Notes under the pieces: generated by a model
Seen by the model: the letters and a program-made list of their open reading frames with translations, nothing else
Database searches by the model: none
Told to the model about the DNA's origin: nothing
Made by a program: the position numbers and the translations under genes
Origin: Utricularia gibba
Lineage: Eukaryota > Streptophyta > Magnoliopsida > Lamiales > Lentibulariaceae
Length of the DNA stretch: 64,000 nucleotides
Assembly (NCBI GenBank): GCA_002189035.1
Contig: CM007989.1
Coordinates: forward strand, 2,728,001-2,792,000
Direction of reading: 5' to 3'
In this document: positions 24,495-36,134 of the stretch, one piece after another
How positions within the stretch are numbered: the stretch's first letter is position 1
Layout of the letters: the number at the start of each line of letters is the position of its first letter

Positions 24495-26040
24495 ATGATA
24501 TCGGGAGAGGACATCTATAGGATAATTTCCGGCGTGATGCCACTCTACATGGCCATCGCCTTCGGGTACGCCTCGATTCGGTGGTGGCGAATGTTCGACT
24601 CCGACGACTGTGCCGCCCTGAATCGGTTTAGTTGCTACTGTGCCACCCCGTTCTTGATCTTCCGTTTGGTGTCCGGCATCGCCCCTGATCAGATGAACTT
24701 TCGTTTCCTCATGGGTATTGCTGTTGGTAACTTGATCGTAGTTGTTGCCCTAGCACTGTGGCTTCTGTTCTCCAACAACGGGGATTTGCCATGGGCCATC
24801 ACCACGTTGTACATGTCTACTTTCAAGAACACCGTGATTGTTGGGGTGCCAATGCTGGATGCGATGTACGGTCCCTTAGGGGTGGACTTGGTGACACAGG
24901 CCGGTGCCCTAAGTTACATAATTTGGGTCCCTGCCTTCTTGTTCCTCCTCGAATCCCGAAAAGCGTATTCCAGGGACGAAGCCGATGCGGCGGAGATGGG
25001 GGAGCAGCAAACACTCTCTCATTTCAGTAGGCTGAGGCAAACCCTCAGGATAGTGTGTTGGAAGCTGGCTACAAACCCCAACGCCTACGCCCCGGTCATG
25101 GGTCTCACGTGGGCTTTCATAGCCCAAAGGTGCGGTTCCATGTTCAGAAACTAACAGATTGGAAGATGGAATTGAAATAACATATGCATGTAAGAATGAT
25201 AGGTGGCATGTCGAGATACCTGTTATCGTCAATGGGTCGATCGTACTGATGGCGAACACTGCACGGACAGTGAGCATGTTCGCCCTTGGTAAGGAAGGAG
25301 TCAATCGAGACACAGATCCTAAAGAGATCTTCGTGTCCTAATCAGTTTTTTTTATTTTTTTTTTGTAGGAATGTTCATGGGAATGCAAGAAAAAATTGTG
25401 GCTTCCGGGGTTGTCCTAGCGTCGTACGGCATGCTTCTCTCGTTTGTCGTAGCGCCCCTTACAGCAGCCGTAGGGTGCATGGCTCTTGGACTCAGATCCG
25501 ACCCGCTCAGGATCGCTATCATCCAGGTTTGTTTGCTTATCCTTGCCAGGAATGTTGTTTAACTGGGAATGCAGTATGCGAGAGAAGTCAATTACAATTC
25601 AGTAAAATTGCAAGAATTAGGGTTCTTCGAATGCCAGAATCAAATCCCATCCCAATAGTGTCTGGTATATAGTTCATGATTGAGTTCAGGGCTAATATCA
25701 TGCATTCATGACGATGTAAATCAAAGGAAACTTTGGGTCCAACTTAAAGTATTGAGTTGAATCTACGCTCCCAAACCTGGAATAACAGCAGCCAATGCTT
25801 TGTAACCACAGGCTGCACTGCCGGAAGCCGTGGCGGCGTTCACATTCGCCAAGGAGTACAATCTGCACGGAGACGTGCACAGCACAGTGTAAGTTCCCCA
25901 GCCTCGGCCCTCAATCCCTTGGAATGGATCACACCTGACTTCGCTGCTGCTTGGTGTTTTACCGCAGGATATTTTTGAGCACGATGGCATCTCTTCCTCT
26001 CTTAACAGGATACTACGCAATTTTAAATGCTCTGCACTGA
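24495..26040 (+). CDS. PIN5: PIN5-type short auxin efflux carrier
   Basis: Auxin transporter of the short-loop PIN class, which in Arabidopsis sits in the ER membrane and moves auxin between cytosol and ER lumen. Exons: 24495-25129, 25203-25288, 25369-25526, 25812-25888, 25968-26040; 342 aa with consistent phases. Features: N-terminal membrane block (DIYRIISGVMPLYMAIAFGY), DLPWAITTLYMSTFKNTVIVGVP, YGPLGVDLVTQ, a short hydrophilic loop of about 40 residues instead of the long PIN1-type loop, NPNAYAPVMGLTWAFI, then the C-terminal block with RIAIIQAALPEAVAAFTFAKEYNLH. The order and wording are closer to PIN5 than to PIN8. The usual NTLP-type central motif reads KNTVIVGVP, as in PIN5. Confidence 0.93.
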
Positions 26041-26302
26041 GATATCATCTGTTAGTGTAAAAGTAAAGCATTTGGTACATTGAATATCATCTGAGCTGCC
26101 ATTGTTGCCTTTGAACTGATGCGGATGGTTCCTTACCAGCCATCTTTTCTCTTTGCTAGTCTATCAGGGTGTTCTGTACTCTGTAGGGCTTACCCAAGAT
26201 GATTCATCATTGTGTAGTAAAGAATGAAGCAATGATCTCTTGTAAACAGTTTTATACACACAAAGATTAACATGTGAAGGCAAAGAATAATAAACCTTAG
26301 TA

Positions 26303-27295
26303 TCAGGAATCAATGAGGCCGCAATTGGTGATCACCACCTTGGAGTACGGCCTGTTGAACCCTCTCTCCGCCACAACCGCCCTCTTGTCTCCGATCAACT
26401 TCGCCACCCTGCAAACAACATCAGGCCCAGTATTTCAATGGTCTACTCATAAATCGGGCTGAAATTCGACATCATCTATAAAATGAAGTGGAGAGGGTTA
26501 CCTGAAGTAAGGAGAAGATGAGTTCTCTTGCACAGTTCTGACTTGGGAGATCCTCTCTACCACATCCATTCCTCTGATGATTCTGCCGATCACTAGCGCC
26601 GACTCGTCCAACTCCGGGGAGTCTCGCAGCACGATCGCGAACTCCGTCCCATTCGGCTCCACGCCCACTGCCTCTTCATCGATCTCCAGCTTTCCTTTCC
26701 GCGCAACCAGCTTCAATTTCGGTGGCGATTTCATCGGATCTCTCACAATTATGCTCACGCTCTTTGCTAAATTCTTTGTACCCGCGCAGTCGTTCTCCTT
26801 TTGTTTACTCCATTCCTCCAACAAAGCATCCGCCGTTGTCAGATCGTTCCCCGTCTTCCGCGCAACCTCCGCGTCCACACCGAACGATCTCAAGCCGCCG
26901 TGCTGCACGTAATTCGGCATGATTTTAACGAATTCCTTCCTGCGATAGGTCACGCCGGATTTCCCGCTCATCAGATCGGAAAATCTAGCAGCGCCTCGGG
27001 GGACGGATTCGGTGTACAGACCGATTACGATTCGCCCGACCGGTTCCCCGTCGATGGAAACGTCGATAAACGCCTCCTTAGTCGGAGACGCAGCCTGCAG
27101 GCATTCCGATGGAGAAGGAGAAAGAGAGGTTTCCGCTCTCAATTGCGGAGGACTGATGAGGCCAAGAAGCAAGGCGCCAGAGACGAACTCTCTGCGCTTG
27201 AAAAGCGGATATGGCGTTTGAATCGATGAAAACCAGGGCGCCAACGGCGGCTTAGCCAGCGGCGGCGGCATTTGGGTGGTGCAACGGCAATGCAT
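26303..27295 (-). CDS. CYP28: Cyclophilin-type peptidyl-prolyl isomerase CYP28, chloroplastic
   Basis: Divergent plastid cyclophilin. Exons (minus) 27295-26502 and 26408-26303; 299 aa. It has a basic/hydrophobic N-terminal targeting region with RREFVSGALLLGLISPP, followed by the cyclophilin start (FIDVSIDGEPVGRIVIGLYTESVPRGAARF), TYRRKEFVKIMPNYVQHGG, a long insert, FAIVLRDSPELDESALVIGRI and VVERISQVRTV. The usual catalytic FMxQGGDF segment is replaced by IMPNYVQHGG, as in this family, so isomerase activity is doubtful. C-terminus: VVITNCGLID. The ATG at 27295 is the first in frame. Confidence 0.88.
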
Positions 27296-27395
27296 CTCCG
27301 CGTTGGAACTACGAGTAGGACGGAATGAAGCTCCGGATAAGAGAACAGATAAACCTCCCCGTTCCCAAATCCTTCGACCTCATGCATTGGACACC

Positions 27396-27567
27396 GTTAG
27401 ATTCTGAATTTTCAATATTCAATTTTCTCCCCCACGTAATAACCAATCTCTCACATCGTATTGCGACCCCGTTAAATTCGATTCTGAATTTTCAATATTC
27501 AAATTCCCCCCCTATAAAACACGAAATAACCAATCTCTCACATCTTATTGGGACTCGGTTAGATTCC
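27396..27567. repeat. Imperfect tandem duplication, about 75-87 bp units
   Basis: Two adjacent copies share TTCTGAATTTTCAATATTCA, a C-rich run, AATAACCAATCTCTCACATC and GTTA(G/A)ATTC. A third unit begins at about 27558. It lies in the spacer between CYP28 and NDPK2, near the CYP28 promoter. Confidence 0.85.
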
Positions 27568-27721
27568 AACCTTGGTAAAATGTCTGCAGTGCTGGCCATC
27601 GGCCACTCTATGACATGTTGGGTTGCTGAATGATCGATCAGTTTGAGAACTGAATAGCTAGCTGATAACAACCAGAACTGGTTCAATCTTCAACTGATGT
27701 GTAGAACACGAAAACCGGCTT

Positions 27722-29137
27722 CTATTCGATAAGCCAAGGCTCGGAAACTGGACTCCATTCGCATACCTCTCCTTCCTTGAACCACAGAGCTGCAATAAGA
27801 ACGTATAAGCAAATAGAAGAAGCAAGTGATAAGCAAGAATGTAAGAGTGCGGTAGCCCTTGTGGTCTTATTGTAGAAAATGTTCTACTTTGTTCTAGCTC
27901 CATCACAGAAGAGCTGATTTCATGAAGCATGGAATCACTTAGAACGACAAGCTCAACATCACCATCTCAAAGAACAGGAACCCCAAAATCCATCCAGTTG
28001 CACAGAGTACAAATGTAACATGGCAGACAGGAAAATTTACCTATCTCCCTACTGCCATTCTCAGGGCTGTCGCTTCCATGCACTACATTTCTGCACATTA
28101 GAGAGAAACTTCGGTAACTGGATGAAACATGCAGCCAAAAGGTTTAACTATGAGGTGCAAAAGCTATGGGATTCTGTATTGCTTTCACCTTCCAGTTTGA
28201 ATTGCAAGGTCTCCTCTTATTGTCCCGGGTTCTGCATTAAGGGGGTTTGTAGCTCCGATCAATTTACGTGCTGAAGCAACGACACCCACTCCCTCCCAGG
28301 CCTTCCCACACAAGTTGAGAACGAAATTTAGGAAACACTTACAAATCAGTTGTTAAAGAAGATCAAAACGCACATACCATACAGACAACAGGTCCAGATG
28401 TAATGTAGTCAATGAGTTTAGGGAAGAACGGTTTAGAGTTTAAATCCCTGTAATGCTCCTGTAACAAACAACAATAATTGAACACGAGGACATCCCTGCA
28501 TGGCTAAACCTTCCATAGACGAGCCAATGGAGACCATGGAGCCATTTCATAGGCTCGGGCCAACCAAAAAATGACAGAACGCACCTCCGCTAGTTCTTTA
28601 GGGCATTGAAAGAGCTTCAAGCCTTTCAATTTGAAGCCCTTCTTCTCAAACCTGGAAATTATCTCCCCGACCTAGTTACAAACATGAAAGAGAACACTCA
28701 AGTCACCGGAATCAAATGAAGCTCATCGACAACAAATTGGGGAAACAAAAAAATCATACAAGGCCGCGTTGAACCCCATCTGGTTTAATCATAATATACG
28801 ATTCTTCAACATCACCCTGAAACACATCAGAATCAAATGCCGCTCAGAAAAAGCAAAAGAATGAGTTGAAAGCTGAACAAAGATCTAAATCAAATACCAG
28901 GGAAGCCACTAAAATGGGAAGGAAGATGTGGGGTTTGTCCTTCCCCTTGAGGCGGGGAGGCGAACGGGTGAAAAGGCTGGAAGTAGAAGGGAGAGCTGCG
29001 AGGCGGCGGGTGCGCACGTTAGCATAGCGAGCAATAGCAGGTGATAAAGAGGCGCTTTTTCTTGTAGTGGATGAAGAAGCGAGGGGAAGTGAGACAGCGG
29101 CGGTTGCTCCACCGAAGACAGCAGCTACAGAGTCCAT
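27722..29137 (-). CDS. NDPK2: Nucleoside diphosphate kinase 2, chloroplastic
   Basis: Transfers gamma-phosphate from ATP to NDPs through a phospho-His intermediate; NDPK2 is plastid-targeted and also linked to phytochrome signalling. Exons (minus): 29137-28898, 28816-28760, 28671-28585, 28458-28378, 28301-28189, 28090-28041, 27789-27722. Phases agree and the total is 231 aa, the length of Arabidopsis NDPK2. Exon 1 encodes a Ser/Ala/Arg-rich transit peptide. Kinase core: [61 protein letters not shown], active-site His in [12 protein letters not shown], and ending [12 protein letters not shown]. The intact core and transit peptide support a functional gene. Confidence 0.95.
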
Positions 29138-29446
29138 CTACTGACCTCAAATTCGCATCCGCTCCTCTGCAACGTCCGCGTAGGCAATATTATTTATTGC
29201 GTATTTCACCATTTGTGATTTGACTAATACTAAAAGAAGGAATATTAGCACAAAACACTTTTTGAATATAAATTACAATTGGGAGGGTTTTTTTTTAAAA
29301 AAAAAAAATTCCCCCCAAACCCCCATACGAGGCTCGGCGTACTGGAGAGCATCCGTCGGGAAACCATCGTGCGGTGAGTGAAACACCTCCGATCCCGATT
29401 TTGATTGTGATTCTGCGGTGGAAGTTAGCCACCTTGATCGAGTAGG

Positions 29447-30128
29447 ATGGGTGGGCATGGAGGTTTGAATATCCTTCCACAAAAACGGTGGAATGCATAC
29501 AATAAGATTCCGCCGCCAGGAGGAGCAGCTTAAGCGTGAACAATCTCGGAGGCGTGATTCTGAACTTAGGCTTGAAAAGCTTCGAGAAGCCCGAGGGTTT
29601 CCTAGCCGCGTCTCTACCCAACTTGATGTGGATCCATCTTCGGCTTTTGCTCCGATTGAATCACCTGAAGTTCCTTTGGAATTGTCCATTTCTAAGCACC
29701 TCAATTTGTTTGAAGGATTCGGATATTTGACATAGCTAAGGAATCTGATAGGAAGGAAAGTATGCATAAGGGGAAGTATGCGGGTGCTACGAATAAGAAG
29801 GTGAGAAGGGAGGAGATTAGGGTAGTGGGTCCTGAGGATGAGAAATACCGTATGGTTTATGGGATAGCGGGGAAAGACTTGAAATTGCTGTGGTATATGG
29901 AGCGAAGGGTGGCAAATATGAGAAATGATGACGAAGAAGAAGAAGGCGGAGAGGAGCATTATGAGATGAAGTCGAAGGTAGCGAGAAAGACTGGCGAAAA
30001 AGAAAAAACGCAGTCTTGAGGAGTTGAGGGCGGAGAGGTTAAACAGAGAGAAATTGAAAAAGGAAAGAGTACGGGCTTCGCTGGCGAAATCTAGGAAAGA
30101 TGTAGGATTCTCGTCCACAAGGAGATGA
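29447..30128 (+). pseudogene. Damaged LENG1-like gene (leukocyte receptor cluster member 1 homologue)
   Basis: Three or four consecutive frames resemble plant LENG1-like proteins (CIR/Cir_N N-terminus): MGGHGGLNILPQKRWNAYN in one frame (from 29447), then QEEQLKREQSRRRDSELRLE and SKHLNLFEGF in a second (to about 29730), IFDIAKESD and VVGPEDEKYRMVYGIAGK in a third, and SLEELRAERLNREKLKKER in a fourth, ending at 30126-30128. The segment between KRWNAYN and EEQLKRE is shortened by roughly a dozen or more codons. Frame changes are of mixed size (+1/-2 and -1), unlike the uniform single-base losses elsewhere. No intron is seen across about 680 bp. It is either a decayed copy (possibly a retrocopy) or a real gene with several consensus errors. 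Confidence 0.65.
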
Positions 30129-32386
30129 GTTATTTGTGATTTGATTATCCTCGACATTGGTTCACATCTTACGCCCAAGATAGGTGAGATTTCATTGTCA
30201 CGCTGTTGGTGAATGCTATGCTCTGTTTTCAAGATTTGTTCTTGAATTCAAATTTGATTCTTTAAATGGACAAAAAGATTATTTGAAAGGCTAGCTCATT
30301 TTTTTGAATGTGTGTTAAATGCCGTATGGAACAAGAACATCATAAATAGAAGACATTCACTTAGTCTATGTCAACCTCTTAAACGATTCGGGAGAATAAC
30401 TTCTGGAAAATCCATGTTTGTTAGTATCTTTCACTTGCATTGAACCTATGCCTTGACCCCATGTGTTGTTAGGGAGAGCTTTCCTTGATCAGGACCACAG
30501 CATCATGTTGATCCAACTGAGTTAATACATTCAGAAAATGCTAAAGCCTTGCCTTTTCATACACATGTGCGAATTGATTCACCCAACTTTAGAGGAAAGA
30601 TGGCATCTTGCAATTTTTGGTATTTTGCATGCAGAGAAACAGAAAAATTTGTGCCTATAGAGGAAAGATAGCATCTTGTGTAGGTATTACTCCAGCTTTG
30701 AGGAGCTTGATATGCTGAAGCCTGAATGCCGCGTCCTGGTCATGCTGAAGATTTATATTCCTTGTCAAAACCAACATTCTGTACATTTGACCGTTCAAGG
30801 GCCTTTCTGTCAGCTTGTTCTTTGCTTATCTGTGGAATGCAATGGTTTATCTACACGCATACATGAATCTAGTGTAACCTGTTGCCTTCCAGGTTCGATC
30901 CGGTTTTGTAACCATTGCAACAGCAGTTTCTGTTGCAGACAAAAGCTTTCAGCTGAAATCTTGTTCAAGGGCCATATTTGAAGCCATATGTATGGAGTAA
31001 TGAGGAAACGAGCGAGTCGAAAGAACCAGAATGGAACTAAATAGCAAATAACTTACATTTCCTTACCTATAAACGAGTGCTCAAAGATTACACAGTTCAA
31101 ATTGCATGAACTGAGCTCCCAAGTAAACTATCTACAGAAGGAATCTAGCACTAAGACCTGAAGGCTCTAAAGAAAGCATTCAGGGAGCGCAAGAAATGCA
31201 AGCCAAGAACAAAAGTGCTGATGAGACAGCATCCTTTTCATAGTCCAAGCTGCTCTTCTTGAACCTTGGAGCTCCACTCTTGTTGCATTGGATCATCAGC
31301 TGCGGTACCTCTCTCCCCCTCACATATCTCTTCCCTTGAACTGCTTCTGCTCTGGAAACCATTCTTGTGTTGACCACTGGATGTCTGTATGTGTATTTCG
31401 CTAAATTATTGAAGCTGCATGGAAATCTTATGTGGATCTTCATTCATTTATAGACCTTAGAATGGGCTACATCCATTTGGTAGCAAGTAATAAACAGGGA
31501 CCACCCTCTGCTTGTCTTTTTCTTTTGGTTCAAAATCTCTTCCGTTTTACATTCCTTCCCCCTCCCCATCCAAAAATCCACACACCTTAAGGTTTTCCCT
31601 CTCAAATTTTACAAAACTTCTACTTTCCATTTCGTTTTCCAGAAGTTCCATGTTACTATTTTGATTTTTTCACATTGTTCTAACCTTAAACATGTCGATA
31701 GGTGATCGATCCATCAATGGGAGAGAACTTCCATGATGATGAGATTGGCCAGTGTTAGTACTCCAATCATCCCTCATTAATTCATCTTCTTTCCCCTACT
31801 TCACTTACTCATGTTCAAGTAATGTTTTTCTTTATTGTTTGTCGCAATTTCAGACAAGAATTGTGATAAGGAAGGAGAAGTCGGCATTGAAAAATCAACA
31901 AAAAAAAAAGAAAAAAGGAAAAGAAAAGGTGCATGTGCCTGGGCATATGCACCCATTGTAGAGTCGCGATCTTGGGATGGAGTCTTCGTGGCGAGCGCTG
32001 CCTCATTTTTTGTTTTGGGTTGCTCTCCCTGCCTCTAATTCCTAAAATGACAAACAAGAGATCCGCCCGCCATTCACACTCAATCAATCCGTTTCATAAT
32101 GTTCGAATTTCGCAAAATTTTTATATTTCGTATTTGATTCCAAATTCGAATGTCAATTTTTTAAAACATATTTTATTTTTAAATGATTTTAATTATTTTT
32201 TCTTTTTTAATCTTATATTTTATTCATTAATGGGCTGGGCCGATATGGTAAGTGGGGGCGGCGCGGCTCGGCCCGTATGGAGAAGGTTGTTTTGCTTGAT
32301 GGGCGGGCCCGATAAGGGACGAAGACACTCTGGAGTGAAAAGCTCTCAGTGTGTTGTCGTGTACTACTACGTACAGTTTCATCATA
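30129..32386. other. Intergenic, mostly without recognisable genes
   Basis: About 2.2 kb between the LENG1-like remnant and PTAC10. Apart from the small minus-strand frame at 31180-31443 nothing protein-like was recognised. The right end is the PTAC10 promoter. Confidence 0.6.
31180..31443 (-). CDS. Hypothetical 87-aa basic protein with hydrophobic C-terminus
   Basis: Single ATG-initiated frame of 87 aa, not recognised. The N-terminal half is basic and aromatic (KIHIRFPCSFNNLAKYTYR, GKRYVRGREVPQLMIQC). The C-terminus is short and hydrophobic with two Cys (SALLFLACISCAP), which could be a tail anchor or lipidated end. Composition is more protein-like than the neighbouring random frames. There is no support beyond openness, so it may be chance. 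Confidence 0.35.
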   Translation of the reverse strand: MKIHIRFPCSFNNLAKYTYRHPVVNTRMVSRAEAVQGKRYVRGREVPQLMIQCNKSGAPRFKKSSLDYEKDAVSSALLFLACISCAP

Positions 32387-35300
32387 ATGCTTGGAACCTT
32401 ACCATCTTCACATCCTCTCTTGTTCCTGCTCCAAAAACCATCCTTAAACCCACCACTTCCAATGGCGCTCCTTACTTTCCGAAGCGGCTTCTAAAGGGGA
32501 AGTTCCCTCATCCTCGTTCTTATGCTTCGGATGAGTTACCTGTTGGAGACGATGAGGAGTTCCTGGCGTCCTTCGCGCCAAAGGACAAAGAATCTGAGGA
32601 GGACGCTAGAAGAAGGAATTGGGTTGAAAGGGGTTGGGCTCCATGGGAGGAAATTCTCACCCCTGAAGCTGATTTCGCTCGGAAGTCCCTCGTTGAAGGT
32701 GAAGAAGTTCCTCTACAATCACCTGAAGCAATTGAGGCTTTCAAGATGTTGAGTCCCAAGTACAGGAGGGAGAAAATGAAGGAGATGGGGCTTACGAAGG
32801 AAGAGTATTATGCTAAGCAGTTTGAGATTAAGGGTGAGATTCCGGAGCCATTGGAGACTTCATGGTCTGGGCCATTGGTGGTGGGTCTTGTACCTCCGAG
32901 GGATTGGCCTCCTAGAGGGTGGGAAGTGGACAGGGGCGAATTGGAGTTCATTCGCGGCGCTCACAAGATATTCTCTTCAATGAGAGTAAACTTTGAGGAG
33001 TTGGAGGACAAGGCGAAGAACGACACTGTGGATGTATGCCTTGAAAGATACAATTTGTTTCTGAAACAGTATAACGAGTGGGTAGAGGAGAATAGGGATC
33101 AGCTAGAAGAAGAGTCATACAAGGTTTGTTCTAGTCATTTACTAGGGAGTTTTTGTTTTCCGTTTTCATAAGAACTAGTGTCTGTTTAACAATTGATACT
33201 GAAAGAATACAAAAATTGCGGTGAGGTGACCAACTGCATGTTTCATTGCTTGAAGAAAATGAAAGAAACGTCTTTTAGCTGTGCGTGTTTACATTGATGC
33301 CATATATCCGCAAGAATGGTGTTTGGAATTGATGTGATATTGAGCTGTGATGCAGTATGACCAAGATTATCATCATGGAAGAAGGAAAAGAGGAAATAAG
33401 TATCACAAGGACATGGTATGAAATCATAGTATATTGTTACTAATGATTCCGGTGTTAGTGCACAACATTATGGTCACCATTCTGATTCTCATATTGTGTT
33501 TTTTTTTTCTCCTGCCTCCTACCTGTTGCTGCAGTATGAACTACCGTTCTATTACCCAGGGCAAGTAAGACAATCGCTTTTTTTTTCTTTGTCTTGCCAT
33601 GCAAGTTCTGTTAAACTTGTTAAGCTTATTCTTTGCATCCTGTGTCGAACTCCCCAGATCTGCGCTGGTAAAGTAGTTGCTGTTCATCTTTATCAAGGTG
33701 CATTTGTTGACATCGGTGGTGTTCATGATGGGTATAGCCATTTCTTTTTCTCATCACAACAAATTGATCCTTGGATCCTATTTTTCTTTCCCGGAAATGA
33801 AACTGATTCCTGATTGGTTCTATATGTACCTGGACTATGGGTTATGTCTAGCCTCTTGAGTGTATTTAGCCTTAGATTTGTGGATTTACTCATATTTTGT
33901 GGCAATTTTATTTGCTAAAACGCCCAATTTCAAGAGATGGTTGTGACTTCTGGCTCATGCAGATGGGTTCCCATCAAGCGGAATGACTGGTTTTGGATCC
34001 GGCATCACATTAAAGTTGGAATGCATGTGATGGTTGAGATTCTGGTTAGTATATATGTGTTTCTTATCTACTTTACCTTTTTATCTTGATTTTTGCGACA
34101 GGACTGAATGATATGGCTTTTGTTAAGGAACCCTTTTTTCCCCACATCTCATTTGCAGGCTAAACGAGATCCATATCGATATCGGTTTCCTATAGAGCTG
34201 CGGTTTGTACAGCCCAATATAGATCATCTGGTGTAAGCCTCAACTTTCTTTTAAGCTGGTCCAATTGGTTCTCAAACATATTGTCAAAGTTATATGGAAG
34301 CCTTCATCTGAATTAGATTTTTTTGACATCTGGTTTTCAGGTTCAACAGATTCGACTTTCCACCAATATTTCATCGTGATGATGATAAAAATCCTGATGA
34401 ATTGCGTGTGAGTGTATTCGTTTATAAGGAAGAGTAATTAGTCATTAGAATCCACGTTATAAGTAAGAAAACTGAACAAAATGCATCCTGGTCGTATTGA
34501 ACATTTGCATTTGTGCATAAGCATGGTTAGAAGCAAGCACTCTGTGCAGTGTTTAGCTGGTGCTTCATATATTTTTTCTTCACAGCGCTTATTTGCCTCC
34601 TTGCATGCACATGTTAACAGCGTGACTGTGGAAGGCCTCCAATACCTATTAAAGACCCTGAAATCAAATGGGAGGAGGAACCATTGTTATCAAACCATCC
34701 ATATGTTGATAAGGTTCTCTGTTAACTTACAATGATTTTGTAACTGAATCTCTTCTGCATGATGCTTATGAAACATCTTGTTAGAGTTTACTACTTGTCA
34801 CTTCATCCGTGGTGTTCTGTTTGTTGTGTGTACCATACAGCTTTGGGAGATCCATAATGCTGAACAGCTGATCTTGGATGATTTTGAGACGAATCCTGAT
34901 AAATACAAAGGCAAAAAGCTTAGTGAATTAGTTGACAATGAAGAGATTGATGATGACAATAGAATAGAGTATGGAGAAGCTATATACAAGAAATCACGAG
35001 TTCCAAAAGTAACTGTGGTAAGTGTTTTCATTTTCACCTTTCAATGATTGAAGAAGATGGAAACTCTATGATACTTTACTTCACCACCCTGGCAGAAAGT
35101 AAGTGTAAAAGAACTGGATATGGAAGCTGCACTTGCTGAACGTCAGGTCTGTGAGCTGCCATGTTTTGTTCATCAGCTTCTTAGCTTGCAGCCTATTCAC
35201 ATACAACTCAACACTATGAAAGCTGTATCATTTTCTTTTCCTGTGTGTGCCTTTTTTCTCTAGTTCCACCGCAAAATGATGAAAGAAGCTGAGGAACGAG

Positions 35301-35904
35301 GAGAGCCATACCAAATCATCAAGTTGAGAAGGAATGAGGAAATGGACGAATATGATCTCATCCATTGGCGCCGGTCTGTTGAAGAAAGAGAAGCCCTGCT
35401 CCGTGACATAAGCTGGTATAGTCCACGTGAGCTTCTTCTGTTCCATTTCTTCATCTGATTAAACTTTTTCATAATGAATGCAGCCGGAAGGCGCTGGGCT
35501 TGCCATTGGATGAACCAGGGCGATATGCAGATGCAAGCTTCTTCAAGGATGAATACGACCCTGATAATCCGTTGTACCGCTATGATTATTGGGGAGAACC
35601 GAAAAACTCAGAGGAGAGCAAGCATGCGCGCATGACAGAGGCACACAACAAGTCCATTGTTGGGAATGGAGCTGTTTGGTATGAAATGTCGTATGAGGAT
35701 GCTATAAAGCAGAAACAGGAGAGAGAAGCTCGTGGAATCAAACCTAGGGAGTACGATGAATATGATCCAAACGAGGATGATGATGACGATGAAGACTTCG
35801 ACTACAGCATTCTGGCATCCCCTAGTGCTGAGATTTCCAATGAGCTTCATGTCAATGGAACTGAGTCACTACGACTGTCTGATGAAGGAATGTTTGAGGA
35901 TTAG
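32387..35904 (+). CDS. PTAC10: PLASTID TRANSCRIPTIONALLY ACTIVE 10 (PTAC10/PAP3), S1-domain protein
   Basis: Core subunit of the plastid-encoded RNA polymerase complex, needed for plastid gene expression. Exons: (32387)-33123, 33356-33415, 33535-33564, 33658-33731, 33963-34044, 34159-34232, 34341-34407, 34621-34713, 34841-35017, 35096-35146, 35264-35415, 35484-35904. Hallmarks: RRRNWVERGWAPWEEILTPE, PPRDWPPRGWEVDR, the S1 domain (GKVVAVHLYQGAFVDIGGVHDG then WVPIKRNDWFWIRHHIKVGM), KRDPYRYRFPIELRFV, RNEEMDEYDLIHWRRS, and the acidic tail ending NGTESLRLSDEGMFED. The N-terminus is unclear. The coding frame has no good ATG close to the transit-peptide-like NLTIFTSSLVPAPKT, while ATG 32387 lies one frame off, again as if one base were missing. 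In-frame ATG 32299 is an alternative. Confidence 0.94.
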
Positions 35905-36134
35905 ATTTCTCCATGTCAGTCCTTGTATATGAGCAGATTATGCAGGTGTAGCATAACAGTTTTGTGACAAAAAACAACGAGGAATGAATTTGCTCCTAGC
36001 ACAAAGATCAAAACAGAAACTTGTGTTGAACAGGGCACCCATTCCAATTCAAAACATAAGCAGTACGCAATTTGCTGACTGCAGTGCTTGAAAATTATTC
36101 GAGCTAACCTCTGTTGAGAGTCTGCAATCTTCTT

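Noticed and set aside
29273-30232. 319-codon minus-strand open frame
   Set aside because: It lies antisense to the LENG1-like remnant, is Ser/Leu/Phe-rich, and has no family motif; it is a by-product of the purine-rich plus strand.
31933-32298. Upstream extension of the PTAC10 frame
   Set aside because: Opens from a non-ATG codon, Phe/Asn-rich, encoded by AT-rich promoter-like DNA; not transit-peptide-like.
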